Positions 24,107-31,972 of a DNA stretch of 56,843 nucleotides are shown here, one piece after another. The stretch comes from an uncultured Faecalibacterium sp. (GTDB lineage Bacteria; Bacillota; Clostridia; Oscillospirales; Ruminococcaceae), in contig CAKSZE010000005.1 of NCBI GenBank assembly GCA_934525325.1, forward strand, positions 1 to 56,843, given 5' to 3'. A program made the position numbers and the translations under genes. The notes beneath the pieces are model-generated. The model was not told where the DNA came from. It ran no database searches and was given only the letters and a program-made list of their open reading frames with translations. Positions within the stretch are counted from its first letter, which is position 1. Every line of letters begins with the position of its first letter.

Positions 24107-25342
24107 TTACACTTCCTCGGGCAGACGCTTGAGCACCAGCTTCACACTGCCGCCCACGGCCTCCACCTTGCGCGCGGCTTCTGCCAGCGCACGCTCGTCG
24201 GCGCGCTCCACAAAGTAGGCGCAGCCCTCGTACCGCTCATCCACCACCTTGCCGTAGCCGTAGATGGCTTCCACCACAGCGGGTGCAATGCCCGCCACAC
24301 GCACATAATATGCGGCGGGAGCCGGGTCGGTGAGCATGCCGTCCACCGGGTCCGCAGGCTGCCAGAACAGACTGTCGTGCACCTGTGCGCCGTTTTTCAG
24401 GGCATCCACCACGTCTGCCACCACAGCGCTGGCGGTGGGCAGCTTGCCCGCGCCCTTGCCGTAAAACACCACATCGCCCAGCATATCGCCCTTGACCAGC
24501 ACCGCGTTGAACACATCGTCCACGCTGGCAAGCTGGTTTGCCTTAGGCACCAGACACGGCTCTACGCCAGCGGCCACGCTGCCGTCCTTGCCAAGCTTCA
24601 TCCATGCGATCAGCTTGATAACGCAGCCCAGCTTTTCGGCACTTGCCACATCGGCGGCGGTAATGGCACGGATGCCCCGGGTGGGGATGTTCTGGGGGTA
24701 GATCTGGTGGCCGCACACCATGGAGGACAGGATGGCGATCTTGCGGCAGGCATCGCGGCCGTCCACGTCATCGCTGGGATCCTTGGTCTCGGCGTAGCCC
24801 AGCTCCTGCGCGATGTGCAGCGCATCCTCAAAGCCAAGGCTCTCCCGCACCATCTTGGTGAGCATGAAGTTGGTGGTGCCGTTCACGATGCCCTCCACCT
24901 CGGTGATGACGTTGGCCGCCAGGCACTGGTGCATGGGGGTGATGATGGGCGTACCGCCGCCCACAGAAGCCTCGAACAGGAAGGCGCAATCGTGCTCCTT
25001 TGCCAGTGCCAGCAGCTCTGCGCCGTAGGTGGCCACCATCTCTTTATTGGAGGTGCACACGCTGCGGCCGCTCTCCAGACACGCCTTGACGTAGGGGTAA
25101 GCAAAGCGGGTGCCGCCGATGGTCTCCACCACCACCCGGATCTCCGGGTCCTGCAGGATCACGTCAATGCTCTTGACCACCAAAGGCTCCACCGGGTTGC
25201 CGGTAAAATCCTTTGGGTCCAGAATGTACTTTACCTCCACCGGTTCGCCAGCCCGGCGGGAGACGCTTGCAGCATTGCGGCGCAGCACCTCGTATACGCC
25301 GCTGCCTACCGTGCCAAAGCCCAGAATTGCAATTTTAGCCAT
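24107..25342 (-). CDS. hom: Homoserine dehydrogenase
   Basis: 411 residues; reduces aspartate semialdehyde to homoserine. The Rossmann motif is GFGTVGSGVYEVL (8-20). The catalytic region contains GIVNGTTNFMLTKM and AETKDPSDDVDGRDACRKIAIL, with the expected Lys and Asp residues. The C-terminal part from about 330 is an ACT domain (YYVRVAGIAPAVVEAIYGYG), the usual threonine feedback site. It is the second gene of the threonine operon. Confidence 0.97.
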   Translation of the reverse strand: MAKIAILGFGTVGSGVYEVLRRNAASVSRRAGEPVEVKYILDPKDFTGNPVEPLVVKSIDVILQDPEIRVVVETIGGTRFAYPYVKACLESGRSVCTSNKEMVATYGAELLALAKEHDCAFLFEASVGGGTPIITPMHQCLAANVITEVEGIVNGTTNFMLTKMVRESLGFEDALHIAQELGYAETKDPSDDVDGRDACRKIAILSSMVCGHQIYPQNIPTRGIRAITAADVASAEKLGCVIKLIAWMKLGKDGSVAAGVEPCLVPKANQLASVDDVFNAVLVKGDMLGDVVFYGKGAGKLPTASAVVADVVDALKNGAQVHDSLFWQPADPVDGMLTDPAPAAYYVRVAGIAPAVVEAIYGYGKVVDERYEGCAYFVERADERALAEAARKVEAVGGSVKLVLKRLPEEV

Positions 25343-25369
25343 ACTCTCTTTCCCTCGTTTCCTGTTTTG

Positions 25370-25810
25370 TTACAGGTTATACCCACAGCGCACACCCACG
25401 ACCATGCGCTGGCGCGAAAGCTTTTCGGTCAGTTCCTCCGGGGACATCTGCATGGTATCGGTGCGGATGGTGACCGCCACCAGTGCAGCCCCGTTTTCCG
25501 GGGTGGACTGGTTGATGGTCACAATGCTGGCACCTGCGGCGCTGATGCCCGCCAGAAGGCTTTGCAGCGCACCGGTCTCGTCCCGCAGGGTGGCCATGAC
25601 CGTGATGACCTCACGGCCGTTCTCGGAATCAAAGATACAATCCTTATACTTATAAAATGCACTGCGCGAAAGCTCTACAGCGCGGGTCGCAGCCGAAATG
25701 CTGCGGGCTTCTCCGCTGGCCAGCAGCTCCTTGGCGCGTACCACCTTGAGAAAGACCTCCGGCAGCACCTGCGCATCCACCAGATAAAAACGGCGTTCCA
25801 ACTTGTTCAC
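25370..25810 (-). CDS. ACT domain-containing protein (PheB/UPF0735 type)
   Basis: 146 residues, GTG start after GAGAGGT. The N-terminal half (about 1-65) has a short helix-turn-helix-like region (ISAATRAVELSRSAFYKYKD); the C-terminal half is one ACT domain (VITVMATLRDETGALQSLLAGISAAGASI). In clostridia this family often sits directly before hom, as here, and probably senses an amino acid; its partner is not proven. It is the first gene of the operon, behind a good promoter that is embedded in the upstream terminator. Confidence 0.87.
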   Translation of the reverse strand: MNKLERRFYLVDAQVLPEVFLKVVRAKELLASGEARSISAATRAVELSRSAFYKYKDCIFDSENGREVITVMATLRDETGALQSLLAGISAAGASIVTINQSTPENGAALVAVTIRTDTMQMSPEELTEKLSRQRMVVGVRCGYNL

Positions 25811-25840
25811 CTCTCAAACACAAGTGTTCTTGCAGAAAAT

Positions 25841-25869
25841 ATAATAGCATCCGAGCCCCTGCAATGCAA
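25841..25869 (-). promoter_or_regulatory. Promoter of the ACT-hom-thrB-lysC operon
   Basis: Minus strand: -35 TTGCAT (25864-25869), 17-bp spacer, -10 TATTAT (25841-25846). It overlaps the hairpin at 25843-25885, so PBP termination and operon initiation share DNA. The leader is only about 25 nt, too short for a T-box or peptide attenuator. Confidence 0.6.
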
Positions 25870-25885
25870 GAGCCCGGATGCTATT
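25843..25885 (-). terminator. Terminator of the penicillin-binding protein gene
   Basis: AATAGCATCCG (25843-25853) pairs exactly with CGGATGCTATT (25875-25885). On the minus strand ATATTTTC follows. It lies 89 nt past the PBP stop. Confidence 0.65.
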
Positions 25886-25974
25886 TTGTCACTTTGTCCA
25901 GTTTTGTCTTGTAAAGTGCGCCCTGTCCTTGCCGGATTTTTCAGCAAAGGGGCGAAAAAGTACGATTTTTACCC

Positions 25975-28554
25975 TTATTCCGTATCCAGCGCACTGGTGT
26001 CGGTGGGGATGACCGGCTGGGTGGGCACAGCGCTGTCTGTATCCCCGGCAGAGGCAGCCTGCGGAGCTGCGTGGGAATAGGTGCAGGTATCGGGCAGGTC
26101 ATCGGCGCGGTAGTAGCCCACGGCAGTGCTCGGGCAGCCTGCGCCAGCCAGAAGGCCGCTCTGGGTGCAGTAGCGGCGCTCCACCACACCTGCGGAGGTG
26201 GGGAATGCCTTATAGGGCAGGTCTGCCTGTGCCTGCTCCATCAGTGCCTTCCACGCGGTCACACAGGTGCGGGTCTTGGCCTGCTGCTTGGACAGGGTCT
26301 TGGTCATATCGTAAGGTGCATCGTAGCCCCACCACACAGCGGTGACATAGTAGGGCGTGCCGCCCACGAACCACAGATCCTTTTCGTCGCTGGCAGTACC
26401 GGTCTTGCCAAAGGCTTCCATACCGTTGGAGTTGGGGTAGCGGCCGCTGGCAGTGCCTACGCTGGAGAACAGAACGTTCTTCAGCAGGCGGTTCATGACA
26501 TAAGCGGTATCAGGGGTCAGCGCCTGATAGCTGGTGGCGTTGTTTTCCAGATAGATGTTGCCGTCCCGATCCAGCACACGGGTGTACAGATGCGGGGTGG
26601 TGTACTCGCCATCATAGAAGATCTGGAAGGCTGCGGCCAGCGCCATGGGGGTAACACCCTTGGTCTGGCTGCCCATGACCATCTGCGCCAGACCCACGTC
26701 GTTGGTAGGATCCAGCGTGTTCAGCTGTAAGGTGTTGTAGACGAAGTTGAAGATATTGCTTGCGCCCACAAGATCGCCCACGCGGATCGCAATGGTGTTC
26801 AGCGAGCGGGCAAGGCCGTTCCACAGCGGGATATCGCTGCCATCGCCGTAGTTGCCGCCGTAGTTCCGCGGCCAGCTGCGCCATGCGTTGGGGTAAGCGC
26901 GGAGCTGCTTATCGGAGAGGCCCATCAGACCGTTCTTGCGGCAGTAGTCCTCGTCCCGGATGATCATATCCTGCTTCTGGTACAGGGGGGAGTTGTTGAG
27001 CATGGTGGACCAGTTGACCAGACCATACTCAATGCCCAGCGCATACGCACCGATGGGCTTGATGGTAGAACCGGTCTGCCGCTCCACGTTGTAGGCACGG
27101 TTCAGGGAAAGGCTCTTGGTCTTTTCGCCCAAGCCGCCCACAATGGCCAGCACATTGCCGTCATAGTCCAGCGTGACCATGGCAGCCTGTGTGCGCACGT
27201 TGCGGTAGTAGTAGACAGTGCCGTCCTCGCCGGTGCGGGTCTTGGGGGTGCCGTCCTCGTTGAACACCTGCACATCATCGTCCGAAATAGAGGTGACCTC
27301 TTCCTCATGCCAGCCCGCCGGGAAGTAGGCATCGTCGGTGTTCAGCATCAGGTTTTCCATCTGGGACTGCAGCTTGGTGTTGACAGTGGCTTCGATGGTA
27401 AAGCCGCCGGTGTAGAGCAGCTTCTGCGCCTCGGATTCGCTGATGCCCTCCTTGGCCATGATGTCCTGCACGACCTCGCTGAACAGTGCATCGGTGAAGT
27501 AGGAGGTGACGGTGCTGGGCTTTTTGCCGCTGTCCTCTTCGGCCAGCACAAGGGGCTGCGCAGCGCCGTTGCGGTAGTCCTCCTCGCTGATCACGCCCTG
27601 CTGCCACATATTGTACATGATGAAGTTGCGGCGGTTGATCAGGTTTTCGGGGTTCGTATAGGGGTTATAGTTGGTGGGGTTTTTGGTAATGGAAGCAATG
27701 GTGGCGCACTCCCACAGGCTCAGCTGGCTGACATCCTTGTTGAAATACTCGTTGGCCGCCGTCTGCACACCCTGAATGGTGCCGGTAAAGCTGATGGTGT
27801 TCAGATAGGCTTCCAGAATGGTTTCTTTCGAGTAGCTGCGGCTCAGGCAGAGGGCGCGGTAGATCTCGCGCACCTTGCGCAGTGCACCATCGATGCCGCT
27901 GGCGCTGTTATCATCGGTCAGATTCTTGATGAGCTGCTGCTCCAGCGTGGATGCGCCCTGCTTGGAGCTGTAAATGGGCAGCAGATACTCGTTGATCATT
28001 GCGCCGATGGTGCGCTTGAAGTTGACGCCGGGCTCCGAGTAGAAATCCTTATCCTCGGTGCAGATGAACGCATACTGCAGGTTGGAAGGGATCTGCTCAA
28101 GGTCTGCCCATACGCGGTGGCTGTTGGAGGAGCGCAGGGTGGCATACTCCACCTGTGCACCGGTATCCGGGTCGGTGGCAACCACCATACTGGACTGGCT
28201 CAACTGGATGTTATCCAGATCCAGCAGGTCACCGTCGTTGGCGGTAGCCTGCACCACATAGTACACCATACCCACAGCCACCACGCTGCCCAGCATGATG
28301 CCAAGGCAGAGCACCGTAGCGATGGTGCGGCCGATGAACCGCAGGATGGGGTGTTTGCTCTTTTCCTTCGGCGGCTTGGGGCTTTTGGGTGCTTTGGGCG
28401 CACGGGTACGGTTTTCCGCTGCGGGGCGGGCCTCGCGGCGGCTCTGGGAAACATTGACCTTACGTCCCACCGGGCGGGCAGACTGCTCCTCGCCGCTCCG
28501 ATGGATCTTTCTCATCTCATTGTTGGAGATAGGAATCGCCTCCTGACATTTCAA
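25975..28554 (-). CDS. Class A penicillin-binding protein (transglycosylase/transpeptidase)
   Basis: Up to 859 residues; polymerises and cross-links peptidoglycan. A basic, Pro/Lys-rich cytoplasmic tail precedes a membrane helix (about 76-98). The glycosyltransferase domain has TEDKDFYSEPGVN and KQGASTLEQQLIKNL. The transpeptidase domain has Ser496 in GSTIKPIG, the SLN motif (ARSLNTIAI) and KTG at 717-719 (FGKTGTASDEKD). The start is uncertain: the ATG at 28554 has no ribosome site, while AGGAGG lies within the first codons and an in-frame ATG at 28515 is 23 nt past it. Single-gene transcript. Confidence 0.93.
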   Translation of the reverse strand: MKCQEAIPISNNEMRKIHRSGEEQSARPVGRKVNVSQSRREARPAAENRTRAPKAPKSPKPPKEKSKHPILRFIGRTIATVLCLGIMLGSVVAVGMVYYVVQATANDGDLLDLDNIQLSQSSMVVATDPDTGAQVEYATLRSSNSHRVWADLEQIPSNLQYAFICTEDKDFYSEPGVNFKRTIGAMINEYLLPIYSSKQGASTLEQQLIKNLTDDNSASGIDGALRKVREIYRALCLSRSYSKETILEAYLNTISFTGTIQGVQTAANEYFNKDVSQLSLWECATIASITKNPTNYNPYTNPENLINRRNFIMYNMWQQGVISEEDYRNGAAQPLVLAEEDSGKKPSTVTSYFTDALFSEVVQDIMAKEGISESEAQKLLYTGGFTIEATVNTKLQSQMENLMLNTDDAYFPAGWHEEEVTSISDDDVQVFNEDGTPKTRTGEDGTVYYYRNVRTQAAMVTLDYDGNVLAIVGGLGEKTKSLSLNRAYNVERQTGSTIKPIGAYALGIEYGLVNWSTMLNNSPLYQKQDMIIRDEDYCRKNGLMGLSDKQLRAYPNAWRSWPRNYGGNYGDGSDIPLWNGLARSLNTIAIRVGDLVGASNIFNFVYNTLQLNTLDPTNDVGLAQMVMGSQTKGVTPMALAAAFQIFYDGEYTTPHLYTRVLDRDGNIYLENNATSYQALTPDTAYVMNRLLKNVLFSSVGTASGRYPNSNGMEAFGKTGTASDEKDLWFVGGTPYYVTAVWWGYDAPYDMTKTLSKQQAKTRTCVTAWKALMEQAQADLPYKAFPTSAGVVERRYCTQSGLLAGAGCPSTAVGYYRADDLPDTCTYSHAAPQAASAGDTDSAVPTQPVIPTDTSALDTE

Positions 28555-28629
28555 GACTGTTTCCGGGCATTGCTGCGCCGGGTTTTATCCACATCGTTTG
28601 TAACACGAAACTTCAAACTGCAATACCAT

Positions 28630-28658
28630 ATTATAGCACGCACGCCCCAGCCGGGCAA
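28630..28658 (-). promoter_or_regulatory. Promoter of the penicillin-binding protein gene
   Basis: Minus strand: -35 TTGCCC (28653-28658), 17-bp spacer, perfect -10 TATAAT (28630-28635). A second TATACT further upstream near 28695 could give another start. Confidence 0.55.
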
Positions 28659-28792
28659 GAACCAATCTTTGCGCGCTGAGCAGATATAAATAGTATAGCA
28701 CACTCCGCCACGGAAAGTACAGTGCCCGTGTGTGAAAATTGTCTGCCATCCGCAAAAACGGGGCATACTTATGGGGGAAGGGAGTGTTTTTT

Positions 28793-29167
28793 ATGCGCAA
28801 GCTGTCTGTCTGCCTGTTCTACGGGCTTTGCGTATTCACCATTGTATTCAGTCTGTTCTGGATGGCGCTGCCAAAGCTGCCGCTGTCCCAAAGCCCCGCC
28901 GGGTCCGAGACCGACCCCGACTCTCCCCTGAGCCTTGCCGCGCAGGCTGCGCCCCAGACGGACACTGCCCGCTACTGCCTGAGGGACAGCGGCGGGCGGG
29001 TGGCGGTGTACACCTGCCGCGCCGACGGCACCCCGGGCACTTTGATCCGCGTGACCGGCATCTACACCAATCTTCTGCCGGAAAACGACGCTTTGCGCAT
29101 CAAGCGTGGGATCGTGGTCAACAGCCCCCGGGAGCTGGACCTGCTGCTGGAAGATCTTGGGGAGTGA
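28793..29167 (+). CDS. Membrane-anchored protein with BofC C-terminal-like domain
   Basis: 124 residues from the ATG at 28793, which has GGGAG 8 nt upstream. One N-terminal helix (about 5-26) is followed by a Pro/Ser-rich linker and a 65-residue domain: ARYCLRDSGGRVAVY ... LIRVTGIYTNLLPENDALRI ... GIVVNSPRELDLLLEDLGE. This pattern fits the BofC C-terminal domain found in many clostridial proteins. In Bacillus BofC restrains a sporulation protease; here only the domain is shared, so a sporulation role is not implied. Monocistronic on the plus strand and followed by copy B of the two-hairpin element. Confidence 0.72.
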   Translation: MRKLSVCLFYGLCVFTIVFSLFWMALPKLPLSQSPAGSETDPDSPLSLAAQAAPQTDTARYCLRDSGGRVAVYTCRADGTPGTLIRVTGIYTNLLPENDALRIKRGIVVNSPRELDLLLEDLGE

Positions 29168-29183
29168 GCGTCTAGCAGGGCGA

Positions 29184-29292
29184 ACGATTTTCAATGGCCT
29201 CCGCTTGCGCTTTGGCCATATTCAGCGGAAACCTTATTTTTAATTTCGGGATAGCGGAGCGTCTGCGGACGCTCCGCTATCCCATTTTCACG
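29184..29292 (+). repeat. Two-hairpin intergenic element, copy B
   Basis: It begins ACGATTTTCAATG. Hairpin 1 has stem ATGGCC (29194-29199) / GGCCAT (29214-29219). The linker TTATTTTTAATTTC precedes hairpin 2, a 16-bp perfect stem starting GGGATAGCGGAGCGTC with a C(TGCG)G loop, then CATTTTCACG. It starts 17 nt after the BofC-like stop, same orientation. Confidence 0.85.
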
Positions 29293-29350
29293 AGGGGGAT
29301 TGCAAAGATATACGGCAGCTCCTACTGCATATACCTGCGTGAAAACGCAA

Positions 29351-29380
29351 AATAAGCCAGACCCGCTGGCCTGGCTTATT
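29351..29380 (-). terminator. Terminator of the PhoU-containing Na/Pi cotransporter gene
   Basis: AATAAGCCAG (29351-29360) and CTGGCTTATT (29371-29380) are exact inverted repeats; on the minus strand TTGCGTTTTC follows. It lies 17 nt after the stop. Confidence 0.8.
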
Positions 29381-29397
29381 TGAAAATAAAAACTATT

Positions 29398-31176
29398 TTA
29401 GGCTTCCATTTCTTCCAGCGGCACAAGGTATTCCTTGCGGCACTGTTCGTATTCCAGCATATAGTCCTTGCTGGGGCTGTGGTGCATAATGTTTTTCAGG
29501 GTGTGGGAGTCGTAGTCATCGCCGGCCTCCATGCCCACCATGCGCACCGCAATGTTGGAGCAGTGGTCGGAGATACGCTCGGCGTTGTTCAGCACATCCA
29601 GGAACACCACGCCGGTGTCGATGGAGCAGATGCCGTCCTTCAGGCGGCGGATGTGCTGGTCGCGCAGGCGCTCCACCATCACATCGATGATCTCTTCCAG
29701 CGGCTCTACCTGTGCAGCCTTCTGGGTATCATCGTTTTCAAAGGCCTCGTCCGTCAGCGCCAGAATGCGCTCCAGTGCATCGTCCAGCAGCTGCAGCTCC
29801 TTTTTGGCGCTCTCGCTGAAGCTGGCTTCCTTGTCGTACAACTCCTCGGCCTTTTCCATAATGTTCACGGCATAGTCGCCGATGCGCTCGAACTCGGTGA
29901 CAAAGTTCAGCAGCTCGGTCACCGCATGGCTCTCGTCGTCGCCCAGCTCCTGATCGGTCAGCTTGATCAGGTAGTTGGTGATCTCCACCTCCATGCGGTC
30001 GATCAGGTTCTCGCGCACCTTGATGGCGCTCACGGTCTCCTCGTCCATCTTCAAAAGCAGCGGCGCGGCCAGACCTACGTTACGGGCGGCGCGGCGGGAC
30101 ATCTTGATCACCGCGTTCTTAGCCTGCTGCAGAGCCACAGCCGGGCTCTTGTACAGACGCTCGTCCAGCACCGGCATACTCAGTTCCTGTGCTTCCTCCA
30201 CGCTGCTGGGCACTGTGAGCATCGCCAAGCGGCTCAACACCCCACTGCAAGGCAGGAACAGCAGCATAGCGCACACGCTGGACATGGTATGGATGTTTGC
30301 AATAGAGCTCTTGTTCATCACATCGCCCCACATGGGGATGCCGATGGTGAACTGCACCGCGTAGATCAGCGCCAACAGAATAACGCTGCCGATGACGTTG
30401 AAGTACAAGTGGATGAGCGCTGCCCGCTTACCATCCTTGGAGGAGCCGCCGATGGTGAGCAGCGGGGTGAACGCCGTACCGATATGCGCACCCAGAATGA
30501 TGGGGATGGCAGAACTGAAGGTAACAAGCCCTGTGCTGGACAGTGCCTGCAAAATACCCACGGAGGCGGAGGAGGACTGGATGATCACGGTGACCACCAC
30601 GCCCACCAGAACACCCAGAATGGGGTTGGTCATGGTGACGAACAGATTCTGAAAGACTGCACTCTCCCGCAGGGGTGCCACGCCGGTATCCATCAGACTC
30701 ATGCCGGTAAACAGAATGCCGAAGCCCAGCATGATCTGGCCGATATTCTTCTTTTTGGCATTGCGCAGGAACACATAAAAAATGCAGCCAATAAACGCCA
30801 CCACGGGGGCAAAAGTCTTGGGCTGGATCAAGGTCAGCCACAGGCTGTCGCCTGAGATATCCGCCATGCGGATCAACTGACCTGTTACCGTAGTACCAAT
30901 ATTTGCACCCATGATCACGCCTACCGACTGCGTCAGCGTCATGATACCGGAGTTGACCAGACCGACACAAATAACCACCGTACCAGCCGACGACTGGATG
31001 ACGCCGGTGATCAGTGTGCCGAAGATCACGCCTTTGATGGTAGAGGAGGTAAGCTTTTGCAGTACGCCCTGCATCTTGCCGCCTGCCAGCTTTTCCAGTC
31101 CGGCGCCCATGATGGACATACCGTACAAGAACAGCGCAACGCCGCCCAGCAGAGAGGTAATGTGTGTGATATCCAT
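29398..31176 (-). CDS. Na/Pi cotransporter family protein with C-terminal PhoU-like domain
   Basis: 592 residues from the ATG at 31176, preceded by AGGAG. Two Na/Pi-cotransporter repeats carry the QSS motifs (TGVIQSSAGT near 58-67 and VTVIIQSSSAS near 195-205), each followed by GxNIGTT/GAHIGTA-type loops. After about 340 residues of membrane region there is a soluble helical PhoU-like part (e.g. FVTEFERIGDYAVNIMEKAEEL). The family imports phosphate with sodium in some bacteria; the PhoU-like tail is regulatory. It is monocistronic. Confidence 0.9.
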   Translation of the reverse strand: MDITHITSLLGGVALFLYGMSIMGAGLEKLAGGKMQGVLQKLTSSTIKGVIFGTLITGVIQSSAGTVVICVGLVNSGIMTLTQSVGVIMGANIGTTVTGQLIRMADISGDSLWLTLIQPKTFAPVVAFIGCIFYVFLRNAKKKNIGQIMLGFGILFTGMSLMDTGVAPLRESAVFQNLFVTMTNPILGVLVGVVVTVIIQSSSASVGILQALSSTGLVTFSSAIPIILGAHIGTAFTPLLTIGGSSKDGKRAALIHLYFNVIGSVILLALIYAVQFTIGIPMWGDVMNKSSIANIHTMSSVCAMLLFLPCSGVLSRLAMLTVPSSVEEAQELSMPVLDERLYKSPAVALQQAKNAVIKMSRRAARNVGLAAPLLLKMDEETVSAIKVRENLIDRMEVEITNYLIKLTDQELGDDESHAVTELLNFVTEFERIGDYAVNIMEKAEELYDKEASFSESAKKELQLLDDALERILALTDEAFENDDTQKAAQVEPLEEIIDVMVERLRDQHIRRLKDGICSIDTGVVFLDVLNNAERISDHCSNIAVRMVGMEAGDDYDSHTLKNIMHHSPSKDYMLEYEQCRKEYLVPLEEMEA

Positions 31177-31282
31177 AACGATACTCCTAATATGAAACTT
31201 CCCTTTTAATCCTTTACAGCACACAGCCGCCGGAACCCTGCACACGCAGAGCGCCGCCCTGTTCCGGCAGCCGCTTATTTTT

Positions 31283-31312
31283 ATTATACCATCAAAGGGG
31301 GCGTCTCAACAA
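31283..31312 (-). promoter_or_regulatory. Promoter of the Na/Pi cotransporter gene
   Basis: Minus strand: -35 TTGTTG (31307-31312), 18-bp spacer, perfect -10 TATAAT (31283-31288); leader about 100 nt. Confidence 0.55.
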
Positions 31313-31440
31313 GGTTTATTTTACACGAAAGTTACTTTTTTCACACATTTCGCAACATATTTCCGGGCAGCAAGCAAAAAGCTTTCCGTTATTTTACATA
31401 CATTTTACATTGTATCCTCCCGGGTGCGGTATGTCCCCGC

Positions 31441-31557
31441 TTACCCGGCCAGTTCTTCCATGGCCTCGCGCACCGTGTCGGCCGAAAACAGGAACACACC
31501 ACTGCCGGTGTATACCTCCACATGACTGCCCACATAACGCAACTCAAAATCCTTCAT
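31441..31557 (-). CDS. Small 38-residue protein, unknown
   Basis: Minus-strand gene of 39 codons: ATG at 31557 with CAGGAGG 7 nt upstream, stop TAA at 31441. The product starts MKDFELRYVGSHVEVYTGSG and continues VFLFSADTVREAMEELAG. It has the look of a tiny beta-beta-beta-alpha domain: two short strands with His-Val-Glu-Val, a glycine turn, FLFSAD, then an amphipathic helix. No signal or membrane segment. The strong ribosome site and balanced sequence make it likely real, although the function is unknown. It stands alone between the Na/Pi gene and the sortase. Confidence 0.7.
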   Translation of the reverse strand: MKDFELRYVGSHVEVYTGSGVFLFSADTVREAMEELAG

Positions 31558-31842
31558 GGTGTTTCCCTCCTGTGTGTCTGTTTTGTTCCCAGGGCTTCCC
31601 CGGTGAACACAGTATCGCACAATTCAGATACCATAAAACGGACTTTTAAATATTTTCTGTGGTTTTTTGCGTAAAAAGCAAGCGTACGCTTCCCATCCCC
31701 CTCGGAGACGGGGTCTTTGGCAGTCCTCGCAGCCTTCATCCTTCCGTCAAAACTGCTTTCCTTGAAAATAGATCTTCTCTCAGCGCCGCATTTCCGCAGG
31801 AAACAGGCGCTGGAACTGCCGTCTTCCGTCACGACCCCCTCC
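31558..31842. other. Intergenic stretch without recognisable gene
   Basis: About 285 bp upstream of the small gene. It is AT-rich near 31630-31680, probably including the small gene's promoter, though no convincing box pair was found. From 31690 to 31840 there is a patchwork of C-rich inverted segments (CCCCCTCGGAGACGGGG at 31698-31714) reminiscent of a decayed repeat. A 92-codon open frame crossing it was judged not to be a gene. Confidence 0.4.
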
Positions 31843-31950
31843 CGTGAAAATGGGATAGCGGAGCGTCCGCAGACGCTCCGCTATCCCGAAATTAAAAATA
31901 ATTTTTCCTCTGACTATGCCCAAAGCACACGCGGCGGGCATTCCAAACCG
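31843..31950 (-). repeat. Two-hairpin intergenic element, copy C
   Basis: Inverted relative to copies A and B. Read on the minus strand, hairpin 1 has stem ATGCCC/GGGCAT (31936-31941 and 31916-31921), then ATTATTTTTAATTTC, then hairpin 2 identical to that of copy B, then CATTTTCACG. It begins 22 nt after the sortase stop, in the sortase orientation. Confidence 0.85.
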
Positions 31951-31972
31951 TCCCGCCCCGCAAGAGACGGCA

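Noticed and set aside
25811..25974. T-box or peptide attenuator before the threonine operon
   Set aside because: The predicted leader is only about 25 nt, and the hairpin there belongs to the preceding gene's terminator.
31554..31832. 92-codon minus-strand open frame upstream of the small gene
   Set aside because: It runs through promoter DNA and repeat-like sequence, has no ribosome site, and overlaps the start of the better-supported 38-residue gene.
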